From NCBI GenBank assembly GCA_903813345.2, contig CAIIXF020000010.1, positions 22,765,181 through 22,829,180 on the forward strand: a stretch of 64,000 bases of DNA, written 5' to 3'. The notes beneath the pieces are model-generated. The model was not told where the DNA came from. It worked only from the letters and a program-made list of their open reading frames with translations, and made no database searches. The position numbers were made by a program, and so were the translations under genes. Below are positions 22,454 through 33,244 of the stretch, piece after piece. Origin of the DNA: Owenia fusiformis (lineage: Eukaryota; Annelida; Polychaeta; Sabellida; Oweniidae). Within the stretch, counting starts at the first letter, position 1. Every line of letters begins with the position of its first letter.

Positions 22454-24135
22454 ATAATCAACTGCTCCACTTCAATCATATGCAATTTCACATCAATTTA
22501 AGCCTGACATCTTTAAATCTAGATTGATTTATTTAACACAGTGCAAAAAAATCAAGGCTCCAAATATCTATAGTTGTGGGAAAAATGAAATCACGTATTA
22601 TGGAGTTATTTCCCCTTATAACAATAGATTTGAAATTGTTGACTTTAGCATCATCTACTTGATATTTCATCACTATTATGTTTGTGGATACATTGCTTTT
22701 AGAGACAAAATTACCCAACACTATAATATAAAGCTCTTAGACATAACTGCTAAATAAACTAGAAAATAAACAATAATTTACTTCTTTCTGAGTCTAAAAA
22801 CAAAATCATCATCGACCTCATCTCCCCAAATAAAAATAATTATAAAATGTATGTTCTTCCACAAATGTCAACATTTTGACACCATCTTTAACAGAAACAT
22901 TATCTTGCTATTTGACTGTTTTGGTCTGTCTGAACATTATAATGCTGTTAATCAAACGCAAGCTATATAGGTGCAAATGTAATCTATATAGGATACTAAA
23001 ACAAAATCTCATATCAGGATTTTGACACTTTTTATAAATCTTTATCATAACTCAAAAATCTCCAAAGTTGTTGTTTTGAATTATAATTAGAATTTGTTAT
23101 TAAGTTGTCAACATTCTTAATATGAATTCTTTCAACAAAAATGTGAACTGTCAAAAAAGTCTGGAAAATGAAAAACGGAAAAATTTCAAGCTATTTCCCA
23201 GTGGCCATTATGAGTGCAAGTTGCGGTCTCCCACAAACCAAACTTTAAGGACCCTTGAAGCAAATCTACTTGATTGTGTATATTCCTATGTATCATAAAA
23301 TCACCAAGACCATCAAATCACCAAGGCAATCATAAATATACCAATTTAAAGCTAGACATTATGTATACCTAGTGATAAAATAAATCTAAGAAAAATACAC
23401 ATTCACTTGAGGTGGTCTTATCTGTCTTTTGGAATGGGGAAAGGGTTCTAACTTTGGAACTGCCAACTGTTGCTATTTAGTGGTTGTCCACAAACCATAT
23501 TTGTATACTATACCTCAAACCTTCAAATCTCAATCATTTCCTACATCCAGGTTTTAGTAAGAACAGCAAAGCATTGAGACTTCTATAATAATGAATGTGT
23601 TAAAAGCCTAAAGGCATAAAAAAGAAATAAAGTAGAAATTAGTTTTGAATGAAACAATACTGTAATTTTAAAAAGTTGAAGCGTATGGTTATCATAAAAA
23701 TATTTGGAAAGCAGAAAAAGAAAACAACTCAACTGCGTGTGGTTTAATTGCTCTCTTGACCTACATATCTATTGGTGAATTGATGGGATTTCTGGCTTAT
23801 AGATGTTACAATTATACCTAGATACCTTGGTACATATTAGTACTATTCTGCTCAATGGATTTAAGATTTCATATTGTTTGTCCATAGTTGTTTTTCTTTT
23901 GCTTTTGCTAGTGTTTCCCCTTATGTTTTCTGATCTGATCTACTTTAATAATCATATCATAATTAGATGTGCAAGTAGCCTCAAAACCGACTCACAAGTC
24001 TCTAATAATTTAGGATCCGTCATTTTACAGTTTGGCAACAATCAGAGTCTGATTGTTTTGTGACTTCAGAAGATTGTTGATATAAAGAGGGTGAAACATA
24101 GATAACCACTCTTGCAGAGGGTAGCCAATACTAGC
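22454..24135. other. Intergenic / distal intron, no gene recognised
   Basis: Two short open frames (22524-22757 and 23803-24063) have no recognisable similarity and AT-rich composition. About 23200-23260 and 23465-23510 share a loose CCACAAACCA-containing phrase. The downstream exons of the - strand gene (first exons at 32.4 and 27.8 kb) might lie here, but I could not find them. Confidence 0.3.
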
Positions 24136-24143
24136 CAATAGCA

Positions 24144-25798
24144 GGCATGAACTTGGTGTAAGACCACACGAAATTTAGTGTATTATATGTATAATATAAT
24201 ATAATATAAAAGTATATATTATATATATAGTTATAATATTATTAAATGGCGTATTATATATATAATATAATATAAATATATATATAAGTGCATATATATA
24301 ATATATATATTATATTCTTGTAAATGTGTATATGCATGTATTTATTTATATATTTGTCTCCTCTGGCCCCCAGTCCCCAGTCCCCAGTAGCTATATATAT
24401 ATTTATATCGGTCTCCAGTCCCTCCTTTATATATGTTTGTGTATATGCATATACATGTACTTATTTATATATCTGTCTCCTCTGGTCCCCAGTCCCCAGT
24501 AGCTATATATATATTTATATCAGTCTCCAGTCCCTCCTTTATATATGTTTGTGCATATGCATTTACTTGTATTTATTTATATATTTGTCTCCTCTGGTCC
24601 CCAGTCCCCAGTCCCCAGTGAGCTATATATATATTTATATCGGTCTCCAGTCCCTCCTTCATATATGTTTGTGTATATGCATATACATGCATCTATTTAT
24701 ATATTAGTCTCCTCTGGTCCCCAGTCCCCAGTCCCCAGTTACTACATGTATATATAAAGGAGAGGTTTTTTTGAAAAGCAATTTTGACTTTAAAGCCCCC
24801 CATGATTGATTACCAAATTTTCTCAATTTTTTTCCTCAATTACAATAAGTCGAAAATCGATGATAAATTTGATGAATTTTTTAAAATCGACATTCCCATG
24901 TTAACCAATGGGAAATGGTAGGTTTGCCGCAAGTCATATGACAGAATATCCATCCATCTGAGTCCTTGCAAAAATACGAGTTAGGCAGGGAATTGAATTT
25001 GATAACTTTATTTAACAAAAATTGATATGTTTCTTAAAGTTTAACAAAATTATAGGGCTTTAAAGTCAAAATTGTTTTTCAAAAAACCTCTCCTATATAT
25101 AGTAACTGGGGACTGGGGACCAGAGGAGACTAATATATAAATAGATGCATGTATATGCATATACACAAACATATATAAAGGAGGGACTGGAGACCGATAT
25201 AAATATATATATAGCTACTGGGGACTGGGGACTGGGGACCAGAGGAGACAGATATATAAATAAGTGCATGTATATGCATATACACAAACATATATAAAGG
25301 AGGGACTGGAGACCGATATAAATATATATATAGCTACTGGGGACTGGGGACCAGAGGAGACAAATATATAAATAAATACAAGTAAATGCATATGCACAAA
25401 CATATATAAAGGAGGGACTGGAGACCGATATAAATATATATATAACTACTGGGGACTGGGGACCAGAGGAGACAAATATATAAATAAATACAAGTAAATG
25501 CATATGCACAAACATATATAAAGGAGGGACTGGAGACCGATATAAATATATATATAACTACTGGGGACTGGGGACCAGAGGAGACAAATATATAAATAAA
25601 TATATGCATATACACATTTGCAAGAATATAATACATAACTATATATAACATATACTTTTATATTATTTTATATTATATATATATATAATACGCCATTTAA
25701 TAATATTATAACTATATATATAATATATACTTTTATATTATATTATATTATACATATAATACAATAAATTTCGTGTGGTCTTACACCAAGTTCATGCC
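24144..25798. mobile_element. Large palindromic element with perfect 8-bp target duplication
   Basis: Ends GGCATGAACTTGGTGTAAGA and its exact complement at the right end. The direct repeat CAATAGCA flanks both sides (24136-24143 and 25799-25806). The arms are AT-rich and then contain tandem ~111-120-bp units (TCTCCTCTGGTCCCCAGTCC ... GGTCTCCAGTCCCTCCTTTA): four on the left, five in reverse orientation on the right. Eight-bp duplications occur in hAT, P, Merlin and some Mutator-like superfamilies; the long arms favour a foldback derivative. Noncoding; the open frames are repeat shadows. Confidence 0.85.
24757..25094. mobile_element. Core of the palindrome, possibly a nested MITE
   Basis: At the centre, GGAGAGGTTTTTTTGAAAAG continuing through CAATTTTGACTTTAAAGCCC is matched inverted by the segment ending AACCTCTCC, giving ~44-bp TIRs around a ~250-bp unique loop. 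It may be a separate TIR element at the symmetry centre or simply the inner end of the arms. Flanks are TATATA-like on both sides, so a TA duplication cannot be judged. Confidence 0.5.
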
Positions 25799-25806
25799 CA
25801 ATAGCA

Positions 25807-26540
25807 ACAAGAATGATAAGAAGATATAAAGGCCATTTAGTAAGCAGTCTGATACTTTAGATAGCAATGTTGTTTCCAATAATGTCCAATTTGTCTGATG
25901 TTTATTTGATTGTTTATTTATTTGTTTATTTATTGAATCTCCAGACTGATCAGAATTCTTATAGATGATATATGAAACTTAAGACAATCTGGAGATTTGC
26001 TAATTTTATGTATTTCCTACTTAACTTCCACTGCTTCTACAATTTGATGGCATTTCTGATAAACTAAATCAACAAATCTTCATCCATATGGAAATATATG
26101 ATTGTCCAATAAAATACTGACATATTGTATATACCATTTCAAAGTTTGGTTTTGCTTCTTCAAAAAGAATTTTATCAAATAATATACATTGTGAAAACTT
26201 ATAAACTATAAACTTTCTATGGAATGCAAAACTTGGTGCATACATTAATTAATTTTCAATCTCTCATATTCAGCACAATTTCTTGAATTTGTTCATACAT
26301 ACATGTATGAAAATGTTAACTCATTTTAGACTAAATTAAAAATTGTTGCAAACATTCATGAAAAAACTATCCAGGGGCCAGCAGGAATAGCAATATAGAG
26401 TTTTGCAGTTCAAAGGATTTCTGCTATCAAACACCAGTGGGGCTAATGGGCAAATCTTTCTCTAACCATTGTATATCTTAAATCATCTGCTATAGATTTG
26501 TTGTGGCAATTACAACACATAAACTCCACTAAACTGTATC
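25807..26540. other. Intronic or intergenic, no feature seen
   Basis: AT-rich, with simple TTTATTTGTTTATT repeats near 25905-25935. No exon recognised. Confidence 0.4.
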
Positions 26541-26601
26541 TAGGATACACATGGCAGAAACCTGGCCATCTTTCAAGATTGGCTTCACTGCTGGAACAGA
26601 A
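26541..26601 (+). CDS. Candidate exon of an unidentified + strand gene
   Basis: TGTATCTAG|GATACACATGG ... ACAGAA|GTAAGA forms an acceptor/donor pair around 61 bp. Two frames are open: one starts with Met at 26551 (MAETWPSFKIGFTAGTE), the other reads TWQKPGHLSRLASLLEQK. I cannot choose between them and recognise neither. It lies in the long first intron region of the - strand fibrillin-like gene. Low confidence. Confidence 0.2.
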
Positions 26602-27069
26602 GTAAGAAAGGAGTGAAATACCCTTGGACTAATGATGACCTGGCTGATCATTGTGATTTTATACTTAAAGTGTCACTTTGTCTTTCTTATTTCTCTAAAA
26701 TTAAATATTGTACATGTGATTTTCTTGCCAAGAACTTAGCTATGGTTGTATAATGTCCATTTCATATAATTTTTTATTATATTCAATATCCATTCCACGT
26801 TTCAGATCTATGGAATAGCTTTTCACTATGATGTTATATTTACAGGATTTGTACAAAGGAGTCAGTAGTAGTCAGACAGTTACTTTAAATACAGAACTAA
26901 TCCTGTTTTAATTGCAGTCAAACATAAACAAACACCACTCATCTATTTACGCTCATCTATTTAGGATATTCCCTGAGTCTAAGGGGCCATATCAAAGTTG
27001 AAAAATGTAATGATATTAAAAAAACAAGGTATTGACATGCATAGTGTCATCACATGCCATTTGTTACAG

Positions 27070-27153
27070 ACACTGTTATCGATGCCAACTGCTGAACATC
27101 AACTGATGTTTGAACAGAACAAAAGGATACTGTATTTGAAAAATTTGCAATTT
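27070..27153 (+). CDS. Candidate exon of an unidentified + strand gene
   Basis: Acceptor ATTTGTTACAG, possible donors at 27132 (GTATTT) and 27154 (GTATGT). Phase 0 reads TLLSMPTAEHQLMFEQNKRI and onward without stop. Ending at 27131 (phase 2) would join in frame to the 27331 exon (SGMFESQAVEM). Not recognised; could be chance. Confidence 0.2.
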
Positions 27154-27330
27154 GTATGTTCAGTGTTATTAAGTACTTCCAAATTGATGAAAGGATTAGA
27201 TCTTTTTATTTGTCTTAAATATCCATAATTTATCAGATATTCACTGAAATGAACTAACTCTCCTTGAAAATCATAAATGTATGTCAAGTATTTTTCATAC
27301 AAAACAGTTTTTACATTATTAACATTACAG

Positions 27331-27361
27331 ATCTGGAATGTTTGAGAGCCAAGCTGTTGAA
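27331..27361 (+). CDS. Candidate 31-nt exon, + strand
   Basis: TTAACATTACAG|ATCTGG ... GTTGAAAT|GTAAGTTG is a textbook acceptor/donor pair. Phase 1 gives DLECLRAKLLK, phase 2 gives SGMFESQAVEM. No family recognised. Confidence 0.25.
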
Positions 27362-27806
27362 ATGTAAGTTGTATGCTTAATTGTTGAAATCATGTCAAAT
27401 TAATTCTGTCAATTGAAAATTCAGCTCTGGAAAATGTTATCTTACAAACAAACTGTCAGCCACAAAGGAACTCTCAGAAATAAAATGTGAAATAAAGTGG
27501 CAGTTACTGCATTGGCTGACTTTTATGATACATTCCCACACCCATCAACTATCTATTACTATACATGCATATTGCTTTAAATCATGCATCTTACAGAAAA
27601 TGCCTTTTCTATTCAAAAAATAAGGGAACCAGTTCAAATTGATGATCAGTCCTGAATATACTGTATTCTAGGCTTTTGTCAATCTTGTTATTGAGCTGCC
27701 TTTTTAATTAAGCTCACATCCTATCAATCGATCAATTTAATATTTAAGACCTTTTATGTGAATATTTTAGACCTATGGACATTTGTAGAACTATTAGAAG
27801 TCTTAC

Positions 27807-27895
27807 GTATTATGCAGGGCCCTCCAATGTATTGCTGATGCCATCCAGGGCAACAAGGGTTTTCTTTGTTGCCAGGGTAACAGACATTGTGTTCT
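27807..27895 (-). CDS. Secreted fibrillin-like Cys-rich protein, exon 2
   Basis: On the minus strand the acceptor is GCTATTTTCAG and the donor is GTAAGA. Phase 2 from the exon at 32481-32360 completes Arg and then reads EHNVCYPGNKENPCCPGWHQ, QYIGGPCII, leaving in phase 1. The pattern N-V-C-x(n)-C-C-P-G-W-x(n)-G-G-x-C-I-(V/I) matches the N-terminal cysteine-rich unit of fibrillins, which precedes EGF-like modules with a Pro-x-Cys next; a phase-1 C fits a following Pro codon. The rest of the protein was not found to the left. An extracellular-matrix or EGF-type secreted protein is the likely class; no specific ortholog can be named. Confidence 0.7.
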
Positions 27896-28461
27896 CTGAA
27901 AATAGCAAATTAATTATGAGAACATTTAAACTTAGATTAATTTAATTTCACCATTAATGCAGTCTAAACAACCCCCTCATTGGAATAATAAACAGTAAAA
28001 CCTATGTGCAGTGAACCATGCATCAATCTTCTTGCAACAAGTACAATGCATGTAGCCAAATGATAATGATTCTGCAGGAAAGTAGAAAACATTGTTTGAC
28101 TTCTTTATAAGCTGTTTAACTTGATGTTTGGTGGCAGCAACCAACATGTCAATGCCATTATCTGTCCAACAAAAGAACAGATGATTTCACTTTTCAGATC
28201 TTCCCGACCTAGAAGCCACATTTTTAAAGAAAATTAAGATATAATAATTTAATAATTATGATTTAACTTTGACTAAATTTTGAATATTTAATGGCATATA
28301 TCAAGGTTCTTTAAGCAACTTAAACAAAAAATCAATTTGAATTTCAACGTTTTTTGGCACGGCTATTCCTTGTCATAACTTGGTGTCATGATGGTGGTTA
28401 GGGCTGAATTTAACAGAATATTGAATAATTCAAACTGAGTGTCATACTATACATTCACTTA

Positions 28462-28571
28462 CATGTTAACTGTATCAAAATACCAGAAACTCTGTAGAGC
28501 TCAGTTGAACCAGACCTGGTCTCAGTTAGAGAGGGATAATTGCCAAGGGATTATTGCTCTAATTAGAGAAT
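28462..28571 (+). CDS. Weak candidate exon, + strand
   Basis: ACCAG precedes KLCRAQLNQTWSQLERDNCQ and GIIALIRESL in an open frame that runs into the minisatellite. There is no convincing donor. Listed only because it is the most protein-like reading here. Confidence 0.12.
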
Positions 28572-28830
28572 CATTAGTTGGGGTTCCTAAAGGGGGTACC
28601 AATACTTCTAAAGGGAATCATTGACTGGGGTACCTAAAGGGGTACCAATACTTCTAAAGGGAATCATTGACTGGGGTTCCTAAAGGGGTACCAATACTTC
28701 TAAAGGGAATCATTGACTGGGGTTCCTAAAGGGGTACCAATACTTCTAAAGGGAATCATTGACTGGGGTTCCCAAAGGGAATACCAATACTTCTAAAGGG
28801 AATCATTGAGTGGGTTCCCAATGGGGAACC
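28572..28830. repeat. 46-bp minisatellite, about 5.5 copies
   Basis: The unit reads TTGACTGGGGTTCCTAAAGG, then GGTACCAATACTTCTAAAGG, then GAATCA. The first and last copies are diverged; the inner ones are nearly identical. Confidence 0.9.
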
Positions 28831-29441
28831 AGAATCTTTGTTGAGATTTTAGAGTGAAAAAACCTCTTCACACAATATCAATAAACTATTCTCATTCGGA
28901 TGAATCCTAGCTCAATGATAAGTAACATTTTTGAAAAGATCTTAAAAATATCGAGGCATACTTTCTAAAAACATTTTTAAAGGCATTTTCAGATGATGAA
29001 GTTGTAATAAAGACTATTTTTCAAATATGGATGATTTTGACCCGTATAAGAACATGACCATAAAATATGTTATCCTCTCTAAAGATTAGAGACCACCCAA
29101 CTAAAAATATATGTGGACCTCTTGTAGCAATGACCATGTTCAGTCTAATTACTTATAATATCTAAAATGCTAAACATTAGTATGCTCATTTTCATTCTAA
29201 ACCCTGGTTAAAAATCTTTTCTTTTCTAATTTTTGCATACACTGAATGAACAATTTATACTGGTAAAAGTATTCCATTTTTTAAAGATTTTCTAAATTCC
29301 TTTATGCAGGGTTAAAGGCCCCTACAGATTAATTGTCTTTTTGTCTCTAACATTGAAAAACAAAATCTTCAGAAAGCTAAGAAAACATGTTCTTAACCAT
29401 CGAAAATTTAGATGTATTGATAAAAATATAATTATTTTTAG

Positions 29442-29589
29442 GGGCCATATTGTCAACTGGAGGCCAGCAGCTGGTAGTACCAATGCAGAGGAGATCACTA
29501 TAGATCATGCAGATCAGTGTAGACAGGCTATGCATGGCTTTTTAAAGGGAACTCCAATGGCTAGTTTGAGGGTTAGACAAATATTGTAG
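29442..29589 (+). CDS. Candidate terminal exon of an unidentified + strand gene
   Basis: Acceptor AATTATTTTTAG. The frame continues as GHIVNWRPAAGSTNAEEITI, then DHADQCRQAMHGFLKGTPMA and SLRVRQIL to a TAG stop at 29587-29589. An AATAAA lies about 30 bp after the stop, as expected for a short 3' UTR. Composition is protein-like, but I recognise no family, and upstream exons are only tentative (26541, 27070, 27331). It lies opposite the - strand gene's first intron. Confidence 0.3.
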
Positions 29590-31686
29590 TAAAGGTTTCA
29601 AACTGGAGCTCTGTTGTAATAAATCCTTCAGTCTTCACACTGTACGTTCATAGATCTACGCTGAATGCTGGTAAGTAACTCAGTACAGGTTAGTATGACC
29701 ACTAACATATGGCAGAATTAATAAAAAATTCAACAGTGATGACAATGCTTTACTGCGCTGGTATAAAATATCAAGGCTTAAAGGAAATCCTAACTTGTAA
29801 CAAGTGACAAATTCTGAATTGAAAACTGTGCTCTTGCATATTTCAATTTTAAAAGGTGATCAATTCTATGAGCATTTTTTCAAGCAGAGTTTCAAGCCTT
29901 GCCGTTTTCAGAAAAAGGTTCATAACATAGTCTTTTGATGGTTCAAGTTACAGATCATTATGAATAATAAAAAAACAATTTTGGGGTTAGGCATCAGAAA
30001 TATGAACACTTCCCATTTAAAGATATGATAGTACTTGCAGTTTCTTCAATGGTGTTGGGAAATGGTATGGTTTATTATGAAATCATGCATCTAATCATGG
30101 ATTTAACAAAGTAATTGGAAAGTATATGGTTTTAAAGCTATTCCAGTTCTCTAGTCTAATAACAAGTTTCTGCCCACACATTTCTTTTATTGATAACAGT
30201 ATCAACACATGACATGTGGCTCTATTTATATATCTGTTACATGTGTATGATGCAGAGGGGATAGGAAACTATACAAACTACTAACTCCATATCATATCAT
30301 TTTTTCATTCCACTTTCTTGTTAGAGAAAGTAGATTTGATAGTACTGTCTGCATCGTTTTCTTCCTTACACATATTATATAGCTATATACTGTAAAAACT
30401 GTCAAAGTGAAATACCTTTGAGACCTCTAAAATATGTTCTACTTGGGAGGTGTCCCACTTATAGGTTCAGTTAACATTAACTCAGTTGGTTTTGGGACTC
30501 TGAAAAGTGTTTAACCTAGAGGTGTTACACTCTGAGGTTTCACTGTATGTTCAATAACCATTAAATTCATAAGAGGGGATTCTTTGAACTGATCTTTTAA
30601 GCCTTTACCCAATCAGATTTGTTAGAAAGTCACTAAGTTACATTTTCTACATATAAGTAGCTAAATATTACCTCTTAGAGGATAATATGGCTACTGAGGT
30701 AATTGTGATTCAGAGTTAACATTCAAGTTTTTACAAAGTGCACACATGTTTCCATCTGGTAAACCAATGCCAAAATGAAATACTTTATACACAGTAAAAA
30801 TTTAATGTGTTAATTCCTGTTAAAGTGTTGATAGTTGAATCCCTTAATTCTGTATACATGTATATTCTTCCAAATTTGAAACTACTCATTGGTCGAGTCA
30901 ATAACATTTTACTTCAGAAAATAAGATATAAATTTCCACAAAATATACATTTGAGAACATTGCATCAAGACTGTACAATCATTTGTAGTAGTCACCTAGA
31001 GTATAATTTGCTATAGATAAAATGATAAATGGCTGATGAAAATAATTGATTGGCAAATTATCGAACACTTGGTTACATGGGGAAGATCTTGAGAGATTAG
31101 ATACATATTGCAGAGATTTCTTTAGAATGATAACAAAATGTGAATTTTAGTTAATAGACACTATTCTTGATTAAAAAGGATTTTTAATCAGAAACATTTT
31201 TTATCAAGTCATTTGACTAGCAAATTTAGCTTTCAGACTGCTATCAAAATAATGTGTTAATAAGTCAAAAAGTGCTCATCATTTTCTCTTGTTTGATTTA
31301 CCTTGCTTTCATCATTTATCACAAGTCTTAGTTCTGTCTAAATGATATATTTTAAAGAGCAAACATAGCTCAACTATCAATTAGTATTATGTGTTATCCT
31401 TCAGGGTAATCTCAGTTTGTAAGGTCACTGTAGTTGGTTTGCACCCCAGGATTTCCTTTCTTAATTTACTTCAATAATTCTTTACACATTTTGCCTACTT
31501 GACAATATTTTATCTTCCATTAGAATCTACTGTAATCGCTAACTTTGAGAATGTATTCAAGACATACATGTAAACCTATATGAGTAAAAACAAAAGCAAA
31601 AATTATAAAAACAAATACTGATTGTTTTTGTAACAAGATATTATCTAAGTGAATCTAGAAGAAGGATGAATGTTATCTATACTAGA
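29590..31686. other. Intron of the - strand gene, no feature certain
   Basis: AT-rich. About 30385-30550 has loosely complementary ends (GTCAAAGTGAAATACCTTTG and GGTGTTACACTCTGAGGTTT...CACTGTA), reminiscent of a decayed mariner-like MITE, but the match is too weak to call. Confidence 0.3.
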
Positions 31687-32073
31687 GTCCATTTCACTGC
31701 TTCAGTTCGTCAGTAGAACGGCAAAAATAAGAAATTGGGAGACCATTGTGCAATAATATGTGGAAAAGTATATTCATAATGTACATGAATGACATTTGTA
31801 CATCTTGGATTGCTTCTAGTTTGGCTTATAAAGTGTGTGGCCTCTTATATTTGGATGTTTCTCTGCCATGTTATTTTCAATAAGATTAACATGGCTGAAA
31901 TTCTTTAAATTACAAGACGACACAGGCTTATTGCACAAAAAACTAAAAAATCTGAAATATACAAATGTCATTCATGTACATTATGAATATACTTTTCCAT
32001 ATATTATTGCACAATGGTCTCCCAATTTCTTATTTTTGCCGTTCTACTGACGAACTGAAGCAGTGAAATGGAC
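31687..32073. mobile_element. MITE with ~125-bp inverted arms
   Basis: GTCCATTTCACTGCTTCAGT, TCGTCAGTAGAACGGCAAAA and ATAAGAAATTGGGAGACCAT on the left are matched almost exactly in inverted order on the right. The loop is about 140 bp. Noncoding. Target duplication not obvious. It sits in the first intron of the - strand gene. Confidence 0.8.
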
Positions 32074-32359
32074 TTTATATGATGTTTTGTTAGGAATAAT
32101 GCCATCAAGTTCAAAGTTTTGTTGTCCTGTCAAAATAATGATCACTTAATATACTGGGAACTGGGCCTGTGGCTATTGTATTGTTCTTTTATTATTCGCA
32201 ACAATCCAGCAGTGTTTTCCTTCTTTGGATTATCTAATTATTTTAGAATTCAAATTATCGTATAATTGTCTCTTTCCGAATAAAAATAAAGACAGAAAAA
32301 TCAAAGTAAAATGTTACAAAAATAATTGCTTAATAATAATTAATTAAGTGTAATCTCAC

Positions 32360-32481
32360 CTTTTTGTATTTGATAAAGAAGCTGCATTCACATTGGTAAA
32401 TAATATTCCTGAGTTGGAAAATAATTCAAGCAGAAAAAATAATTTGAAAACTTTGAAATACATTTCAAGTCCAAGTCCCAT
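32360..32481 (-). CDS. Secreted fibrillin-like Cys-rich protein, exon 1 with signal peptide
   Basis: The minus strand from ATG at 32481 reads MGLGLEMYFKVFKLFFLLEL, then FSNSGILFTNVNAASLSNTK and two bases of Arg, followed by donor GTGAGA. The hydrophobic run with a small-residue end (VNA|AS) is a signal peptide. A second in-frame ATG at 32463 would give a more compact signal peptide and may be the real start. Phase 2 matches exon 2 exactly (Arg, then EHNVC). It lies head to head with TM2D2. An ETS-like site lies about 145 bp upstream of the ATG. Confidence 0.65.
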
Positions 32482-32886
32482 AATATAAACTGTGAAGTTG
32501 AATCCAACGTGCTCCCATGCAGTATGAAACACTCTGCCAGAACCTTAGAATATACGGCTTGGAGCGCATCCTATAGTTTCACGCTAGTTTTATTGCAAGT
32601 GGAATTTTGAAATTCGAGCCGAAACTTCCGGCAAAGTTTGTTCCATGACATACCAGCAATATTCTATCATTTCTTTTGACTGATTATAAGATTATAAGTG
32701 AATTACGATTTATAGGCATGCTTGCCTGTTAATCGATCATTGCAAGGACCTCATTGTCCTTAGGTTGTTGCATAAAAAGTTAAAATTAAATGATAAGAAA
32801 TTTTTCTGAAGTATAAGATAAGGATCGTTAGATTCTTCATTCTAAACAATTATCGATTTTTCAAAGTAAAATTTAAAGTGATTTAA
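32482..32886. promoter_or_regulatory. 5' UTR/promoter of the - strand gene, formerly shared with TM2D2
   Basis: Contains ACTTCCGG at 32624-32631 (CCGGAAGT on the coding strand), the ETS-type motif common at housekeeping and bidirectional promoters. No TATA box is obvious. The matching motif of TM2D2 lies at 47154-47163 on the far side of the insertions. Confidence 0.45.
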
Positions 32887-33240
32887 GGATGTTCCCTGGT
32901 CAGATAGGAAAATATTCAATAGTATTTAACTTTTTCTCAAAAATGGTTTTCTGGGATTCTCACGGGCAACAAAGAATATTAAAACTTTAAAAACCATATG
33001 TTAGTGTGCTTTTTTCTGAGCAAGAGGCCTCTAAAGTGTCAATATTTGACAAAAGTGGGCGTGGCACTTTCTCATTGAAACCCATGTTAAAAATCAGGTT
33101 TTCACCCCAAAACACACTTTTGAATATTTAACTTTTTCTTAAACTCACAGAAACACTTAGTTATGCTATGTACTTCACATTTTTAAAAGAAAAATTAGGG
33201 GTTGGTGTTCATCGTTTTCAACTTCGTCCAGGGAACATCC
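32887..33240. mobile_element. TTAA-flanked MITE (piggyBac or Kolobok type)
   Basis: Perfect terminal inverted repeats GGATGTTCCCTGG / CCAGGGAACATCC flanked by TTAA at 32883-32886 and 33241-33244. Length 354 bp, noncoding. TTAA duplications are characteristic of piggyBac and Kolobok superfamilies. Its right TTAA provides the TAA that borders the large array. Confidence 0.8.
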
Positions 33241-33244
33241 TTAA

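Noticed and set aside
24324-25651. Repetitive hydrophobic open frames
   Set aside because: They fall in the mirrored tandem units of the palindromic element and occur on opposite strands in the two arms.
28572-28830. CRISPR-like array
   Set aside because: Contiguous 46-bp tandem repeats without unique spacers, in a eukaryotic intron.
30385-30550. Mariner-like MITE
   Set aside because: The end match is weak and no TA duplication is clear.
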